Positions 18,479-27,634 of a stretch of 64,000 nt of DNA are shown here, piece after piece. Below the pieces are notes generated by a model that saw only the letters and a list, made by a program, of their open reading frames with translations, searched no databases and was not told the origin of the DNA. Position numbers and translations under genes: made by a program. Each line of letters opens with the position of its first letter. The first letter of the stretch is position 1. The DNA comes from Bacteroidota bacterium (GTDB lineage: Bacteria > Bacteroidota > Bacteroidia > B-17B0 > Aurantibacillaceae): contig JAUXZS010000016.1 in NCBI GenBank assembly GCA_030692515.1, positions 1 through 64,000 on the forward strand. Direction: 5' to 3'.

Positions 18479-19301
18479 CAGATTTACTTAATTTGAATTC
18501 ATGATTGATTAGCTTTTCTATTATATAGTTTTCAGATTCAGATTCTTCGTGAATTTCAATTATTATGACATTTGTTTTAAACAAAACCTCATCTATTTTT
18601 GGATCTTCTCTAAAGATATATTTTTCTGCACCTTCTATATCGATTTTTAATAAATCAATATTTTCTGTTTTTGTTTGACTTAGTATTTCATCAATCGTAA
18701 TGCCTTTTATTACACTAGAATCATTCTTATTGGCAACTTTTGTAGATAAAGACCAATCTTTTCCGTCTCTAAAATCTTTTGAAATAACTAAATTTTGATT
18801 CTTGTGCCAAACACCAAAATTCATTGTAATAGCATTTAAGTTATTTGTTTTTATATTTTCAAGAAGCATCTTGTAATTGTTTTTATCGGGTTCAATTGCA
18901 ATAATTTTTGCTTCAGGGAATTTAGAATTGAAGTAGACAAGTGATAGCCCTATGTTGGAGCCTAAATCAAGTATGTTTTTTATACTTATTTTATTTTCAT
19001 TTATCACATTTATTGCAGCTTCATAGTCATTATTTAAAATAATTTGATCGAATACCAATAAGTCACTACTGTTTGAGTTGCGCACAGCTATTGTATAATC
19101 GCGTGAAGCAACAGCGAATTTTATGTAGAGCTTGTTTGCTTTCTTTTTTATTAGAAACCCTTTTTGAATTATTTGTTTTAATATTTTGTTTTTTGCTTTA
19201 GTTGAGTTTAAATCAATATTTTTTGCGACGAAATTTGTAATACTTCTTCCTATGTAATAAAAAAACTGCTCTTTAAATGGAATATATTTATTGTAACTCA
19301 T
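18441..19301 (-). CDS. FkbM family methyltransferase
   Basis: The second FkbM-type methyltransferase (286 residues). SAM-binding motif I reads NILDLGSNIGLSLVYF, followed by IIAIEPDKNNYKMLLENI, and the family hallmark is NIDLLKIDIEGAEKYIF. The first 60 residues are basic and amphipathic (KANKLYIKFAVASRD region), possibly membrane-associated. Sequence similarity to the FkbM protein at 9961-10734 is limited to family motifs, so the two probably modify different positions. It overlaps the upstream acyltransferase gene by 14 bases. Confidence 0.9.
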   Translation of the reverse strand: MSYNKYIPFKEQFFYYIGRSITNFVAKNIDLNSTKAKNKILKQIIQKGFLIKKKANKLYIKFAVASRDYTIAVRNSNSSDLLVFDQIILNNDYEAAINVINENKISIKNILDLGSNIGLSLVYFNSKFPEAKIIAIEPDKNNYKMLLENIKTNNLNAITMNFGVWHKNQNLVISKDFRDGKDWSLSTKVANKNDSSVIKGITIDEILSQTKTENIDLLKIDIEGAEKYIFREDPKIDEVLFKTNVIIIEIHEESESENYIIEKLINHEFKLSKSGEYTVGIKIKRT

Positions 19302-19833
19302 TATTTCGTTTCTTTATTTCTCTTGAAGGGGTTCCATAATTTATTGTAAAGCTATTAGTAGATTTCGTTACAACACTTCCAGCACCTATTATAGAGCCTG
19401 TATTTATCGTTACCCCATCAGTAATTGTAACTCCATGTCCGAGCCAAACATCGTCTTCTATTGTTATTCCTTTCGAAATACAGCCTTGTTCTCGAATTGT
19501 TAGATCAGTTTTTTTATAGATATGTTCGTTTGGAATTATCATACAGTGTCCTGCAATTAGAACATCATTGCCGATTGAAGTTCCGCCATGACCATAAATA
19601 ATTGTGTAGGGGTTAATGCTACAGTTGTTCCCGATAACTATAGTTCCACCATAAGTGTAAATAATCACTCCATCAAGTATTTCACAATTTTCACCTATTA
19701 TAATTTCCCCACCAAATTTAATCTCTATTTTCGCGGTTTTAGAAATTCTAGTGTTTTTACCAATTTGAATTTTCTTCTTTTCAATATTAATTGAGGAAAA
19801 TAAAATAGCTACTATTTTTTTAATTGATTTCAT
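19288..19833 (-). CDS. Hexapeptide-repeat acyltransferase (WcaF/WbbJ-like)
   Basis: A 181-residue left-handed beta-helix acyltransferase. Imperfect hexapeptide repeats ([LIV]-G-x4) run from about residue 40 to 165, for example IIIGENCEILDGVIIY, IVIGNNCSINPYTIIYGHGG and VWLGHGVTITDGVTINTGSIIGAGSVVTKS. His in WLGHG is a typical catalytic site of this family. The length matches maltose/colanic acid O-acetyltransferases. It probably adds an acetyl group to a sugar of the polysaccharide. It overlaps wzt by 14 bases. Confidence 0.88.
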   Translation of the reverse strand: MKSIKKIVAILFSSINIEKKKIQIGKNTRISKTAKIEIKFGGEIIIGENCEILDGVIIYTYGGTIVIGNNCSINPYTIIYGHGGTSIGNDVLIAGHCMIIPNEHIYKKTDLTIREQGCISKGITIEDDVWLGHGVTITDGVTINTGSIIGAGSVVTKSTNSFTINYGTPSREIKKRNNELQ

Positions 19834-21064
19834 TCCAAGTGCAATTGACGTGAATGTTTCCTATGTCAGAGCTGCCATAAATTGAATATTCAGAACCATC
19901 ATCTATAATGCTGAATGGGCAAATTGTATTTATGTAGTCGAACACAATCCCTCCTGGAATAAACACTGCGCAATCAATAGAATAATTGCCATTTAATAGA
20001 GTTGATTCAGGGACTTTTAATATGTATTTAGATTGTTGTCTGTTAACACTTACATTTCTCAAAACTGAAGTAAAAATTTTGTTACCCCAATTATTTAATA
20101 TTGCAACACCTAAAGCAAGATTTGATATTGACTCAGTATTTTTTAAAATAATTTCTATTTCAATTTCTTCAGAATATTTTACCGCCTCCTTCTTCGCTAA
20201 ATTTAAAATTGAAACACTCGAAATAGAAATGGATTGCGAACTATTTGAGTTATTATACGATAATTGTTTGCTATCATTTAATTCTAGATATTTATTAATA
20301 ACATCTTGAGAGCTACCTTGATATTTGCATGAGCCAGACAGAAGTAAAATTCCTTTATTACATAATGTTTTTATTGCGCCCATATTATGGCTAACAAACA
20401 AAACAGTTCTACCCTCATTTTTACTAACGTCTTGCATCTTACCAAGGGCCTTTTTTTGAAATTCAACATCACCAACTGCTAGCACCTCGTCTACAATTAA
20501 GATCTCTGGGTCTAAATGTGCCGCCACAGCAAATGCAAGCCTTACATACATACCACTGCTATAGCGCTTAACTGGTGTATCAATATATTTACCCACACCG
20601 GCAAATTCAACAATTTCATCAAACTTAGATTTGATCTCTTGTTTGGTCATACCCATAATGGCGCCATTTAAAAAAATATTTTCGCGCCCGGTTAATTCCG
20701 GATGAAAGCCTGTACCTACTTCTAATAAACTAGCTACACGTCCGTATAAATCAATGGAGCCTGTTGTAGGAGTGGTAACTCTTGAAAGTATTTTCAAAAG
20801 CGTAGATTTGCCCGCGCCATTTTTACCGATCACACCAACTATATCTCCTTTTTTAATTTCGAGGTTAATGTCTTTTAAGGCATACACATAGTCACCACCT
20901 TTTTCGGCCAATTTATTTTCTAAACCTATTTGCAAGTTAGGGTCTTCTTTACCGCGTGCGGTTGCCCACCAACTTTTAAGGTCGTGCGTTAAGGTGCCGG
21001 TACCCACATTACCCAAGCGGTATTGTTTACTTAAATTTTCTATTTTTATTGCAATGTCGCTCAT
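19820..21064 (-). CDS. wzt: Polysaccharide ABC exporter, ATP-binding protein with Wzt-type C-terminal domain
   Basis: ATPase subunit of an ABC exporter for O-antigen or capsule glycan. It has Walker A GVIGKNGAGKST (77-88), the signature RYSSGMYVRLAFA (167-179, Y-S-S-G-M form typical of polysaccharide exporters), Walker B EILIVDEVLAVGD (187-199) and the H-loop FVSHN. The 414-residue length leaves an extra C-terminal domain from about residue 270. In Wzt proteins this domain is a beta-sandwich that recognises the modified end of the finished chain. The permease gene lies 3 bases upstream. With the two FkbM methyltransferases, a chain-end-capping export mechanism is plausible. Confidence 0.92.
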   Translation of the reverse strand: MSDIAIKIENLSKQYRLGNVGTGTLTHDLKSWWATARGKEDPNLQIGLENKLAEKGGDYVYALKDINLEIKKGDIVGVIGKNGAGKSTLLKILSRVTTPTTGSIDLYGRVASLLEVGTGFHPELTGRENIFLNGAIMGMTKQEIKSKFDEIVEFAGVGKYIDTPVKRYSSGMYVRLAFAVAAHLDPEILIVDEVLAVGDVEFQKKALGKMQDVSKNEGRTVLFVSHNMGAIKTLCNKGILLLSGSCKYQGSSQDVINKYLELNDSKQLSYNNSNSSQSISISSVSILNLAKKEAVKYSEEIEIEIILKNTESISNLALGVAILNNWGNKIFTSVLRNVSVNRQQSKYILKVPESTLLNGNYSIDCAVFIPGGIVFDYINTICPFSIIDDGSEYSIYGSSDIGNIHVNCTWNEIN

Positions 21065-21067
21065 AAA

Positions 21068-21913
21068 TTAAACATAGTCCATAAAGTTGCGTTCAATACG
21101 ATTGAACATGATGACACCAATTACCAATAACACAACCATAAAGGCCGCACTATATCCTAAATAAAAATAATTCATTTGTCCTACGCCTAATAAAATAGTT
21201 CTAAAGGTTTCGATAATGCCCGTTAAAGGATTAACTAAAAAAAAGATACGGTATTTACCGCTTACGCTTGATAATGGAAAAATGATGGGGGTAATGTACA
21301 TCCATAGTTGCACACCAAAACTGATGAGCTGTTTTAAGTCGCGATACTTGGTTGTTAGCGATGAAATTAAAATACCAAAACCCAAACCCAAGCCTGCAAG
21401 TATAAGCAACATCACAGGTATCAATAACAAAGTAAGGTCGAAATGAAAATCGTAACCATTGAAGGAATAATAAATAATGATTACTGCAAGCAAAGTAAAT
21501 TGTATGGCAAACTGTATAAGGTTAGAGATAACAATAGAAACCGGCACCGTTAAACGTGGAAAATATACCTTACCAAAAATGCTGGCGTTTTGTGTAAAGG
21601 TATCGGAGGTTTTTAAAAGTGTTGTAGAAAAATAATTCCATGCAACGGTGCCACTTAAGTAAAAAACTATTGGTGGTAAATCGGCAGTAGAGAATTTGGC
21701 AATTTTTGCAAATACAATGGTAAACATGGCTGTACTTAACAGAGGTTGTATGATAAACCATAATGGGCCTAAAATAGTTTGTTTGTAGAGCGATACAAAA
21801 TCTCTTCTTACAAATAAGCCTATTAAGTCGCGGTAGGCCCATAGTTCTTTGAGGTTAATATCGAAGAGGCTTTTTTTAGGTTCTATTCGTAAGTGGTATT
21901 TGGGTTGTTGCAT
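21068..21913 (-). CDS. wzm: Polysaccharide ABC exporter, permease
   Basis: A 281-residue ABC-2 type permease. It has a cytoplasmic amphipathic start (LRIEPKKSLFDINLKELWAYRDLI), six predicted membrane segments, and the family stretch YKQTILGPLWFIIQPLL before the first segment. The region SSLTTKYRDLKQLISFGVQLWMYITPIIFPLS is the conserved Wzm/KpsM-like core. It forms the membrane channel that exports the lipid-linked glycan with Wzt. It is the first gene of the tightly packed operon; a 329-base gap with repeats separates it from the epimerase gene upstream. Confidence 0.92.
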   Translation of the reverse strand: MQQPKYHLRIEPKKSLFDINLKELWAYRDLIGLFVRRDFVSLYKQTILGPLWFIIQPLLSTAMFTIVFAKIAKFSTADLPPIVFYLSGTVAWNYFSTTLLKTSDTFTQNASIFGKVYFPRLTVPVSIVISNLIQFAIQFTLLAVIIIYYSFNGYDFHFDLTLLLIPVMLLILAGLGLGFGILISSLTTKYRDLKQLISFGVQLWMYITPIIFPLSSVSGKYRIFFLVNPLTGIIETFRTILLGVGQMNYFYLGYSAAFMVVLLVIGVIMFNRIERNFMDYV

Positions 21914-22242
21914 TTTGATTTAAATTTTATTTGGTTCTCGATACTCCGAGATCGGGATTGCTCGCTTCGTTAACGAACTGTAAATACTCATCATAAATAG
22001 TCGCAAAATTAACCACATAGATACATAGGCTTTTCATAGATTAAACCAAAAATTACAATAATAAAACATAGTATTTTCTTCGCAAGCGAAGAAAACTCTG
22101 TGAACCTACTCTGCGTTTTGTCATATCTTTTTCTATGTTTCTATGTGGTTTAAAATTTGAAAATATCTGCGCTCGTATTAACTCTGTTGGAATATAGAAG
22201 CGGACAAGTTCTTGATAGGCTTCGTGCTCGAACTGCCAGTTT
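21914..22242. other. Intergenic region with inverted-repeat element, upstream of wzm
   Basis: A 329-base gap between the epimerase and wzm genes. It contains the ~140-bp inverted-repeat element described separately, a self-complementary stretch CTCGATACTCCGAGATCGGG near 21945-21965, and no credible gene. Part of the gap probably holds the promoter of the operon or lets transcription through from the epimerase gene. I could not identify a convincing TAnnTTTG box. Confidence 0.5.
22011..22151. repeat. MITE-like element, copy A (~140 bp, terminal inverted repeats)
   Basis: The left end AACCACATAGATACATAGG (22011-22029) is the near reverse complement of the right end CTATGTTTCTATGTGGTTT (22133-22151). 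The interior carries a perfect 10-base hairpin, TTTTCTTCGC-AA-GCGAAGAAAA (22074-22095). A second element with the same ends and almost the same length lies at 35103-35246. No ORF is inside. Short AACCACAnAG-type repeats of this kind recur in many Bacteroidota genomes, from memory. Confidence 0.6.
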
Positions 22243-23235
22243 TTATTTTAAATTCTCCCAATACCATTCCACCGCTTCTTTTAAACCGTTTTCTAAAGTA
22301 TGTGTTGGTTTATATTCTAATAAGCTTTCTGCTTTTTTGATGGATGCTAATGAGTGCGGAATATCACCGAATCGCTCAGGACCATATTTATTTTCTGTGT
22401 CCGCTATTTTAGAATCGTATTTGCTTAAATACTCTTTTAATAATTTGGTCAAGATATTTAAATCGGCTCGCTCACCAACTGCTGTATTAAATACCTGCCC
22501 TTTAGCTTCGGGGTTGGTGGTTAATGCAGCCAAATGATTCATTTGAATAACATTATCAATATAGGTAAAATCGCGTGAGTTAGTGCCGTCGCCATTAATT
22601 ACTGGCGATTGATGCGCCATTAATTGCATGGTGAATTTTGGTATCACAGCTGCATAAGCGCCGTTAGGGTCTTGCCGGCGACCATACACATTAAAGTAAC
22701 GTAGGCCAATACAATCTAAATCATAATTTAAACCAAACACGTGCGCGTATAATTCGTTCACATATTTTGTTACCGCGTAGGGTGATAAAGGTTTGCCAAT
22801 TACATCTTCAATTTTTGGTAAAGATTCTGAATCGCCATACGTACTTGAGCTTGCCGCATAAACCACGCGTTTTACTTTTGCATCACGAGCAGCCACCAAC
22901 ACATTTAAAAAACCACCAATGTTTACTTCGTTTGTTGTAATAGGGTCATTAATGCTTCTGGGTACAGAGCCTAATGCTGCTTGTTGCAAAACTATTTGCA
23001 CGCCTTGTATCGCTTTATGGCAATCTTCTAGATTACGAATATCACCTGTGATTAATGTAAAATTTTTATTCTCTAAAAAAGATTGGATGTTTTCCATTCT
23101 TCCGGTCGAAAAATTGTCTAAACAAATTACTTGGTTGTTTGTTTTTAATAAGTCTTCGCAGAGGTTGGAGCCGATGAAACCGGCGCCACCTGTAACGAGA
23201 ACTTTAGAATTTGATATTTTTTTATAAGCGTTCAT
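22243..23235 (-). CDS. UDP-N-acetylglucosamine 4-epimerase-like SDR (WbpP/TviC type)
   Basis: An extended short-chain dehydrogenase/epimerase. It has the NAD-binding VLVTGGAGFIGSNL, the CLDNFSTGR segment after the second strand, the catalytic S-x-YxxxK set (ASSSTYGD with YAVTKY) and GLRYFNVYGRRQDPNGAYAAVIPKF, which strongly resembles WbpP/TviC. These enzymes interconvert UDP-GlcNAc and UDP-GalNAc, the latter often feeding O-antigen or uronic-acid pathways. The open frame begins at GTG 23259, but the ATG at 23233-23235 (330 residues) is the better start. It lies upstream of the exporter operon on the same strand. Confidence 0.9.
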   Translation of the reverse strand: MNAYKKISNSKVLVTGGAGFIGSNLCEDLLKTNNQVICLDNFSTGRMENIQSFLENKNFTLITGDIRNLEDCHKAIQGVQIVLQQAALGSVPRSINDPITTNEVNIGGFLNVLVAARDAKVKRVVYAASSSTYGDSESLPKIEDVIGKPLSPYAVTKYVNELYAHVFGLNYDLDCIGLRYFNVYGRRQDPNGAYAAVIPKFTMQLMAHQSPVINGDGTNSRDFTYIDNVIQMNHLAALTTNPEAKGQVFNTAVGERADLNILTKLLKEYLSKYDSKIADTENKYGPERFGDIPHSLASIKKAESLLEYKPTHTLENGLKEAVEWYWENLK

Positions 23236-23419
23236 TCTGTTTTTTATATTTGGTGTCACTTTTTTACTTGATTACGGCAAGGCTTCTTATTATTTGTGTG
23301 TTCTTGAAAATAAAGCTTTAAACAAATCCCTCTGCCTCCTTTTTTCGAAGGGAGAATTGATTGTGTTTATTTTCAAATATTGATTTTATAACCTTGTTTT
23401 GGTAAACCTATCTACCTTT

Positions 23420-24451
23420 TTAGCCTTTATCCATTAACTCTTTAACCTTTTTCTCGAGTATTTTTTGATCCGGCAGATACATTTGATATTTTGAAACAAA
23501 AATTTTGTTTGAAAGTCCGCCTGTTGCATATTGCACTAGGAGGTCGTGTTTATCAGCTGCAATAATAATACCTATCGGCTCATTATCGCCATCGGTATTT
23601 TCTTCTGTTTTAAAGTAATTCAGGTATAAATTCATTTGACCAATATCCTGATGCTTTACCTTTTTAGTTTTCAGATCAATAAGTACAAAGCATTTTAATA
23701 TGCGATGATAAAAAACAAGATCGATAAAATAATGCTCATTATCTAAAGTGATTTTAAATTGTTTGGCAACAAATGAAAATCCTTTGCCGAGTTCCAACAA
23801 AAACTTCTGTAAATTATCAACCAGTTTCCTTTCAAGTCCTCTTTCCTTAATTATACTGTCTTTTGGTAATTCAAGAAATTCAAAAATATAAGGATCTTTT
23901 ACTGCGTCGCTTGCCGAAAAGAGTTCCTGTCCTTTTTCCGCTAAAGCCAATACGCCTTTCTTATCTCTGCTTAGGGCTAATCGTTGAAATAATGCAGAAT
24001 TAATTTGACGTTTCATTTCTCTAAAACTCCAGTTTTCTTTTACGGCTTGTTTTTCATAAAAATTCCGTGCCAAATCGTCTGAAACGGTTAATAATTCCGC
24101 ATAATGGCTCCAGCTTAGTGAAATGCCGGACACCGTTTGACTTTTCTCAAATTTTCCAGACAGTGTCTGGAATTTTGGGTATTTAATATAAAATTGTCGG
24201 CAGAGATAGATATTGCTTTTACTAAAACCTTTACCAAACTTTATTTTTAGGTCTTTAGCCAACTTTGTTAATAAGGCACTTCCATATTCAGCCTTTTCTT
24301 TTCCGAATTGTTCATATTCAACAATGTGTTTACCTATTTCCCAATTTGCTTTAACTAATTCTTTGTTAATTGCTTTAACTGCATTCTCTCTTGCTGTATG
24401 GAGCGTTGAGCCAATGTTATCAAGAAGTTGGTTGTATTTTGGTTTAGACAT
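23420..24451 (-). CDS. DUF1016 / YhcG family PDDEXK nuclease-like protein
   Basis: A 343-residue YhcG-family protein. The N-terminal DUF1016 helical domain (about 1-150) includes YGSALLTKLAKDLKIKFGKGFSKSN and LSWSHYAELLTV. The C-terminal PDDEXK-like domain (about 180-330) has HYFIDLVFYHRILKCFVLIDLKTKKVKHQDIGQMNLYLNYF, with D and D-L-K in the place of the catalytic D/ExK. Such proteins are widespread, are often linked to mobile DNA or restriction loci, and have no well-settled function. It is not part of the glycan pathway; it sits between the epimerase and a repeat-rich gap. A near-palindrome TTCCAGACAGTGTCTGGAA near 24155-24175 falls in the variable linker. Confidence 0.88.
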   Translation of the reverse strand: MSKPKYNQLLDNIGSTLHTARENAVKAINKELVKANWEIGKHIVEYEQFGKEKAEYGSALLTKLAKDLKIKFGKGFSKSNIYLCRQFYIKYPKFQTLSGKFEKSQTVSGISLSWSHYAELLTVSDDLARNFYEKQAVKENWSFREMKRQINSALFQRLALSRDKKGVLALAEKGQELFSASDAVKDPYIFEFLELPKDSIIKERGLERKLVDNLQKFLLELGKGFSFVAKQFKITLDNEHYFIDLVFYHRILKCFVLIDLKTKKVKHQDIGQMNLYLNYFKTEENTDGDNEPIGIIIAADKHDLLVQYATGGLSNKIFVSKYQMYLPDQKILEKKVKELMDKG

Positions 24452-25434
24452 TAAACAAACAAGTGTCTTTTTCGGCTGTTACACTACGCAAGGCCCCAGC
24501 CTTTTTAGCGTCGCGATAACGCTTTACTTACTTTTTAACTTTGCGCATGACCGAATCTAATTGTTTAGATTTTTCTTCGGGTGAAAAAAAAATGCGTTTA
24601 TGTTTTTTTCGTGTTATAAGGGCAATGGTTTTATTAAAAAAATAAAGTATTTAGCTTCTTTTCATGAAATATAAATGAGTTTAAAAAAATTAAAACTCAA
24701 AATCTTACGGAATTTTTTTGAGGCCGCTATACATTGTGTGCTTGCGCGGATAAAATCCGGATTGTTAGCCCCCCTCTCCCTTGCCACGCCCGGATGAACA
24801 TCCGTTCGGACGGGGAGAGGGTTGGGCTGAGGCCGAAACTTTTGTATTAGTTATTTTTTGGTATGACATTGTAATCTAAAATTTCTGTTTTACTTTTTTC
24901 CTTGCCGAAAAAAGTAAGCAAAAAATCAAGGCTTCATAACCTTTTGCTAAAATCTACAAATCACAAAAGCCTCATGATTTGAAGCGCTGCGCGAGAGACA
25001 CAAATCATTAGAACAGGGCTTTTGAGGCTTCGCCCTCACACTTGCCGGCTCAAACAGCCATTGGCGGTTTGCCCTACACAAAATTTTATGAGGCCAACTC
25101 ACATTGTTTGCTTGCGCGAATAAAATCCAGATTGTTAGCCCCCCTCTCCTACAGAAAGGATTAGGCTGAGGCCTATCTCCACAGCTTCGCCTTCTCAGTC
25201 ACAGAGGGCTAATTACTATTTTTTCGACGAACGCCTAAAAATAGCATTATTTATTTAACTTTTGTATTCAATTATTGCGTATTTCTTACCTCTTTTTTTA
25301 TATAAAACGTGCATAAAAATTTCTCTTAAACCGGGAAAAAACCAACGTTTTCAAAAAAAAAAAAACGGTTTTTTTCAATAAAAAAGCCGTCTCGTAAAAA
25401 CGAAACGGCTTTTAAAAAAACAAAAATAAATTAA
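24452..25434. repeat. Repeat-rich non-coding region (~980 bp)
   Basis: No plausible gene. It contains two related copies of one block (24692-24780 and 25081-25150, sharing GTTTGCTTGCGCG...TAAAATCC and ATTGTTAGCCCCCCTCTCC), each also related to 384-441. A hairpin block at 24889-24934 matches 170-222. A long imperfect stem has arms CAAAAGCC/CATGATTTG at 24964-24981 and CAAATCAT/GGGCTTTTG at 25001-25023. GGATGAACATCC and CTCTCCC/GGGAGAG pairs occur at 24770-24830. These look like REP-type dispersed repeats of the genome, clustered at the edge of the polysaccharide locus. Confidence 0.65.
25380..25414 (-). terminator. Rho-independent terminator of the first T9SS cargo gene
   Basis: On the minus strand the sequence forms AAAAGCCGTTTCG, a short T-rich loop, and CGAGACGGCTTTTT, ending in a T-run. 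It starts 20 bases after the stop codon of the gene at 25435. Confidence 0.85.
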
Positions 25435-27540
25435 TTATTGAACAACTAATTTTTTAGTGCTGGTTGCATTTCCAACCTTAACAGTCACAAAATAAATACC
25501 AGATGATAACCCATTTAAATCAATATTAATAGCGTTTTCACCTATTTGACCTTGAGCTTTTGTAGTTTTTACTAACTGCCCAATTGTATTTAATAACGTA
25601 ATATCAACTGCTGAATTATCTTTTAAATCGATTGCTAATGTTGCGTTATTGGTTGCTGGGTTTGGATAAACAACGCTACTACTTGCGCTGTTTAATGCAT
25701 TTTCTGAAACGCCACTAACTGTAAAATTTAAAGTAGCCGACATATACCAATGCTGTGGAGCTGTTTGTGTATAAGGATTACCATTAGTTACACTAATAGG
25801 CATAGTAATAGTAATACCTCCCACTGGCGCAGCACTACTTGTTCTGGGCGACATAAAGTGATACATAGCACGACTTGATACATTTGGATTTGCACCTGTT
25901 GCCGGCTTTGTAACATTAATTTCGTTTGGCAATACTGTACCTGCTCCCACAGAATAACAACGTGCTTTTACATTTGGAATATTATTCCATTTTCTTCCAC
26001 CATTTGTAAAATTAGTGTCAGATTCTGCCCAAGTATAAATAATATGCTGTCCATCCGGAGTTCTACCTAATTGTAAACGAGCATCAACTCTTACTTTATT
26101 TCCGCTTGCGTCAACATCCCAAGGGTTGTCTGCAAAACCATTACCGGTTGGTAAACCAGATGGGCCTTCGCTTGACATTGAATCAACAGTAACATGTGTC
26201 CATGCGGCAGATCCATCACCAATAAAATCATATAAATAAGGTCTGAAACCCGGTAAATGTGGCCATCTGTAGTTTTCGCCAGGATTAACAGATAAAGTAA
26301 AAGAAGTAATGTATGCAAGAGAATCTGGATGGTCAATAACAGAACCAATTATTGAAGAAAAAATATGCAATTTATCATTTGCGTCTACCGCAATATCAAT
26401 GCCTTCAATCCAATTAAAATAAGGAATTTCTAAGGTGCTGTTGTTTGCCGCAGCAATAGAACGCTTAACATCATCAAAAGCAGGGTTATTAAAATCAATG
26501 CCTGGTAATAAACTCCAAGAGGTACCGCTGTTAGTTGTTTTGTACACAATTGGCTGATACCCTTTATTAGAACCGGTTGCGCCAGATCTTGCTCCGATAG
26601 CAACAACGTATCCCGTTGTGCCGGTTTCATTCCAGGCAGTCATTGGTCTTGATACCCATTCCTCATCAGAAGAGTTTGAATTAGTTAATGTGGGTGGATT
26701 AAATTGAGTGCCAGTCCACATAAAAGTACCCGCATTAAAATTTCCTGTAACCAACATAATTGCACTATCGCTAGCTGTTGTTTCGTTTGAAATTCCGCCA
26801 ATGGTTCTTACTTTTCCATCATCGGTTGAAGTAAAACAATAGGCTGCAAAATCATGTCTGCCTAAACCCGGAGCATACGGGGCTGTTTTTGACATAAATT
26901 GCATTTCGTTAGGAATAATACTCACAGTGTTACTATAATTAGCAGAACCCAATTGTCTACTTGCATAATAATTACCCAACCAACCTGTAGCAGCGCCTGT
27001 AGTTGGTCCTTGTGCAATTATGTATGCATTATTAATATTAGTGTTGCCAGTAGGATTATAAACGCCACCTTGTGGGTAACGAGCCCATTCGCTATTATTA
27101 GACCATAATACTGTACTATCCCAAGTTGCGCCCCAATCTGCAGAAACCATACCAACAATTACCCCACTTGCAGCGTTACCCGCCGGCGCAGGAGAAAGCG
27201 TGTAGGTTGGCGATTTTCTATGAATAAATGAAACTACATTTAACTCATCATTATACTGTAGGGGGTTACCATAACTAATTACAGAGTTTAACACATTCAT
27301 TGAACCCGAAATTTTTTGCCAAGTGTTAAGCGCAGATGATTTTGCGTTTAATTCATTTGGCATTTCTTGAACTGTGTGAACATTTTTTTTATTAGAACCC
27401 ATCTCATCTTCACTGAATTTTAATTCAGCAATAATTTTGGTGTTTTCTAATAAATTAGATTTTGGTTTTTTAGCGCCATTTTGAGGGAAAACGCTTATTG
27501 CCGCAAATAGAGCTGAGCCAAGTAGTAATTGTTTTTTCAT
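25435..27540 (-). CDS. T9SS-secreted protein, BNR/propeller-like (paralogue 1)
   Basis: A secreted protein of 701 residues. It begins with the signal peptide MKKQLLLGSALFAAISVFPQ and ends with a type A T9SS sorting domain: VVYPNPATNNATLAIDL, VDITLLNTIGQLVKT, LSSGIYFVTVKVG and TSTKKLVVQ. The central 550 residues contain Asp-box-like motifs (SADWGATWDS, YKTTNSGTSWSLLPGIDF), suggesting a sialidase-like or BNR beta-propeller of unknown ligand. The frame is open 15 codons further upstream, but the ATG at 27538-27540 matches the start of the paralogue at 29856. N-terminus and C-terminus are nearly identical to that paralogue, while the middle has diverged. It is probably displayed on the cell surface or released; no catalytic residues were recognised. 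Confidence 0.85.
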   Translation of the reverse strand: MKKQLLLGSALFAAISVFPQNGAKKPKSNLLENTKIIAELKFSEDEMGSNKKNVHTVQEMPNELNAKSSALNTWQKISGSMNVLNSVISYGNPLQYNDELNVVSFIHRKSPTYTLSPAPAGNAASGVIVGMVSADWGATWDSTVLWSNNSEWARYPQGGVYNPTGNTNINNAYIIAQGPTTGAATGWLGNYYASRQLGSANYSNTVSIIPNEMQFMSKTAPYAPGLGRHDFAAYCFTSTDDGKVRTIGGISNETTASDSAIMLVTGNFNAGTFMWTGTQFNPPTLTNSNSSDEEWVSRPMTAWNETGTTGYVVAIGARSGATGSNKGYQPIVYKTTNSGTSWSLLPGIDFNNPAFDDVKRSIAAANNSTLEIPYFNWIEGIDIAVDANDKLHIFSSIIGSVIDHPDSLAYITSFTLSVNPGENYRWPHLPGFRPYLYDFIGDGSAAWTHVTVDSMSSEGPSGLPTGNGFADNPWDVDASGNKVRVDARLQLGRTPDGQHIIYTWAESDTNFTNGGRKWNNIPNVKARCYSVGAGTVLPNEINVTKPATGANPNVSSRAMYHFMSPRTSSAAPVGGITITMPISVTNGNPYTQTAPQHWYMSATLNFTVSGVSENALNSASSSVVYPNPATNNATLAIDLKDNSAVDITLLNTIGQLVKTTKAQGQIGENAINIDLNGLSSGIYFVTVKVGNATSTKKLVVQ

Positions 27541-27634
27541 TGGTTTGATTTTAGGTTTTAATATTGCATTGAAAATTAAATTCAAAAATTTGTTTTTTAT
27601 AAAATGAAAAGGGTTTTTGTTTTGGAGATTAAAA

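Noticed and set aside
23420-24451. Restriction-modification system around the DUF1016 gene
   Set aside because: No methyltransferase, specificity or helicase gene is nearby. The protein family is widespread outside such systems.
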